A stretch of DNA of 64,000 bases from Cernens ardua. GTDB taxonomy: Bacteria > Pseudomonadota > Gammaproteobacteria > Pseudomonadales > Halomonadaceae. The position numbers and the translations under genes were made by a program. The stretch covers positions 806,001 to 870,000 of the forward strand of contig NZ_JBPCZH010000001.1 in the NCBI RefSeq assembly GCF_051251085.1, read 5' to 3'. Positions 63,904-64,000 of this stretch are shown here, piece after piece. The number at the start of each line of letters is the position of its first letter. Position 1 is the first letter of the stretch. The notes beneath the pieces are model-generated. The model was not told where the DNA came from, ran no database searches, and was given only the letters and a program-made list of their open reading frames with translations.

Positions 63904-64000
63904 GCCAAATAACTCGAACGAGACAAAATCTACCATGGAAAAGCAGTCGGCGTATTAGGATAGTGAACCCCGTCTTTAGCATGCAAGCCCAATTTATTGG

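Overview
The window looks like chromosomal DNA of a gammaproteobacterium with moderate GC (about half, by eye). Nearly every recognisable housekeeping protein is gammaproteobacterial in type: oligoribonuclease, RsgA, EpmA/EpmB/EF-P, ParC/ParE, CmoA/CmoB/CmoM, RsmC, GreB, CpdA/YqiB/NudF. The gene order orn-rsgA ... rhdA-psd ... serB-parC-parE-yqiA ... cpdA-yqiB-nudF matches, from memory, a Pseudomonas-type chromosome block with other genes inserted. The class of LeuA, an orphan rhodanese and the gene mix would fit Halomonadaceae/Oceanospirillales (for example the Zymobacter group), but that placement is an inference and was not tested.

Layout. 0-8.5 kb: the end of a phosphotransferase-fold kinase gene, an amidase, a zinc-free quinone oxidoreductase, a ppk-ppx polyphosphate operon behind a near-consensus Pho box, an inositol-monophosphatase-family gene and a small secreted protein. 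8.7-22.3 kb: orn, rsgA, then poxB, an MHS-type transporter, an S9 peptidase and an AzgA-type purine permease, followed by rhdA, psd, an MscS channel and a membrane protein of unknown role. 22.6-25.8 kb: the elongation factor P cluster (epmA, efp, epmB). 25.9-31.6 kb: an AaeX/AaeA/outer-membrane-factor/AaeB-like efflux operon with a TetR regulator. 32-36 kb: leuA with a strong promoter and a leader of about 260 nt, then an AraJ/YdhP-like MFS transporter. 36-42.3 kb: serB, parC, parE and yqiA on one strand. 42.6-50.7 kb: pgi, cmoA-cmoB, an orphan HemS/ChuS-like gene, cysN and cysD. 51-57.9 kb: cpdA-yqiB-nudF, greB, a DUF4136 lipoprotein, an orphan DnaB-like ATPase, rsmC and cmoM. 58.0-61.1 kb: tRNA-Arg(CCT) followed by a roughly 3 kb integrated-element scar. 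The scar is bounded by a perfect 27-bp repeat of the tRNA 3' end, carries stubs of a P4-type integrase and a HigA-type antitoxin, and has a NemA-like ene-reductase and a LysR regulator as cargo. 61.7-64 kb: an NCS1 cytosine/purine-type permease overlapping a polysaccharide-deacetylase-family (PuuE-like) gene.

Functional themes. Translation quality is represented by EF-P with two of its modification enzymes, the complete cmo5U34 methylation set, RsmC, RsgA and a rare-codon tRNA-Arg. Phosphate storage is under probable PhoB control. Sulfate is activated by CysDN. Purine/pyrimidine uptake appears twice. Many intergenic gaps carry short (14-26 bp) tandem duplications that no gene explains. The most distinctive piece is the decayed tRNA-Arg island; the most puzzling single genes are the HemS-like orphan and the stand-alone DnaB-like ATPase. 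I saw no CRISPR array, rRNA operon or intact insertion sequence.
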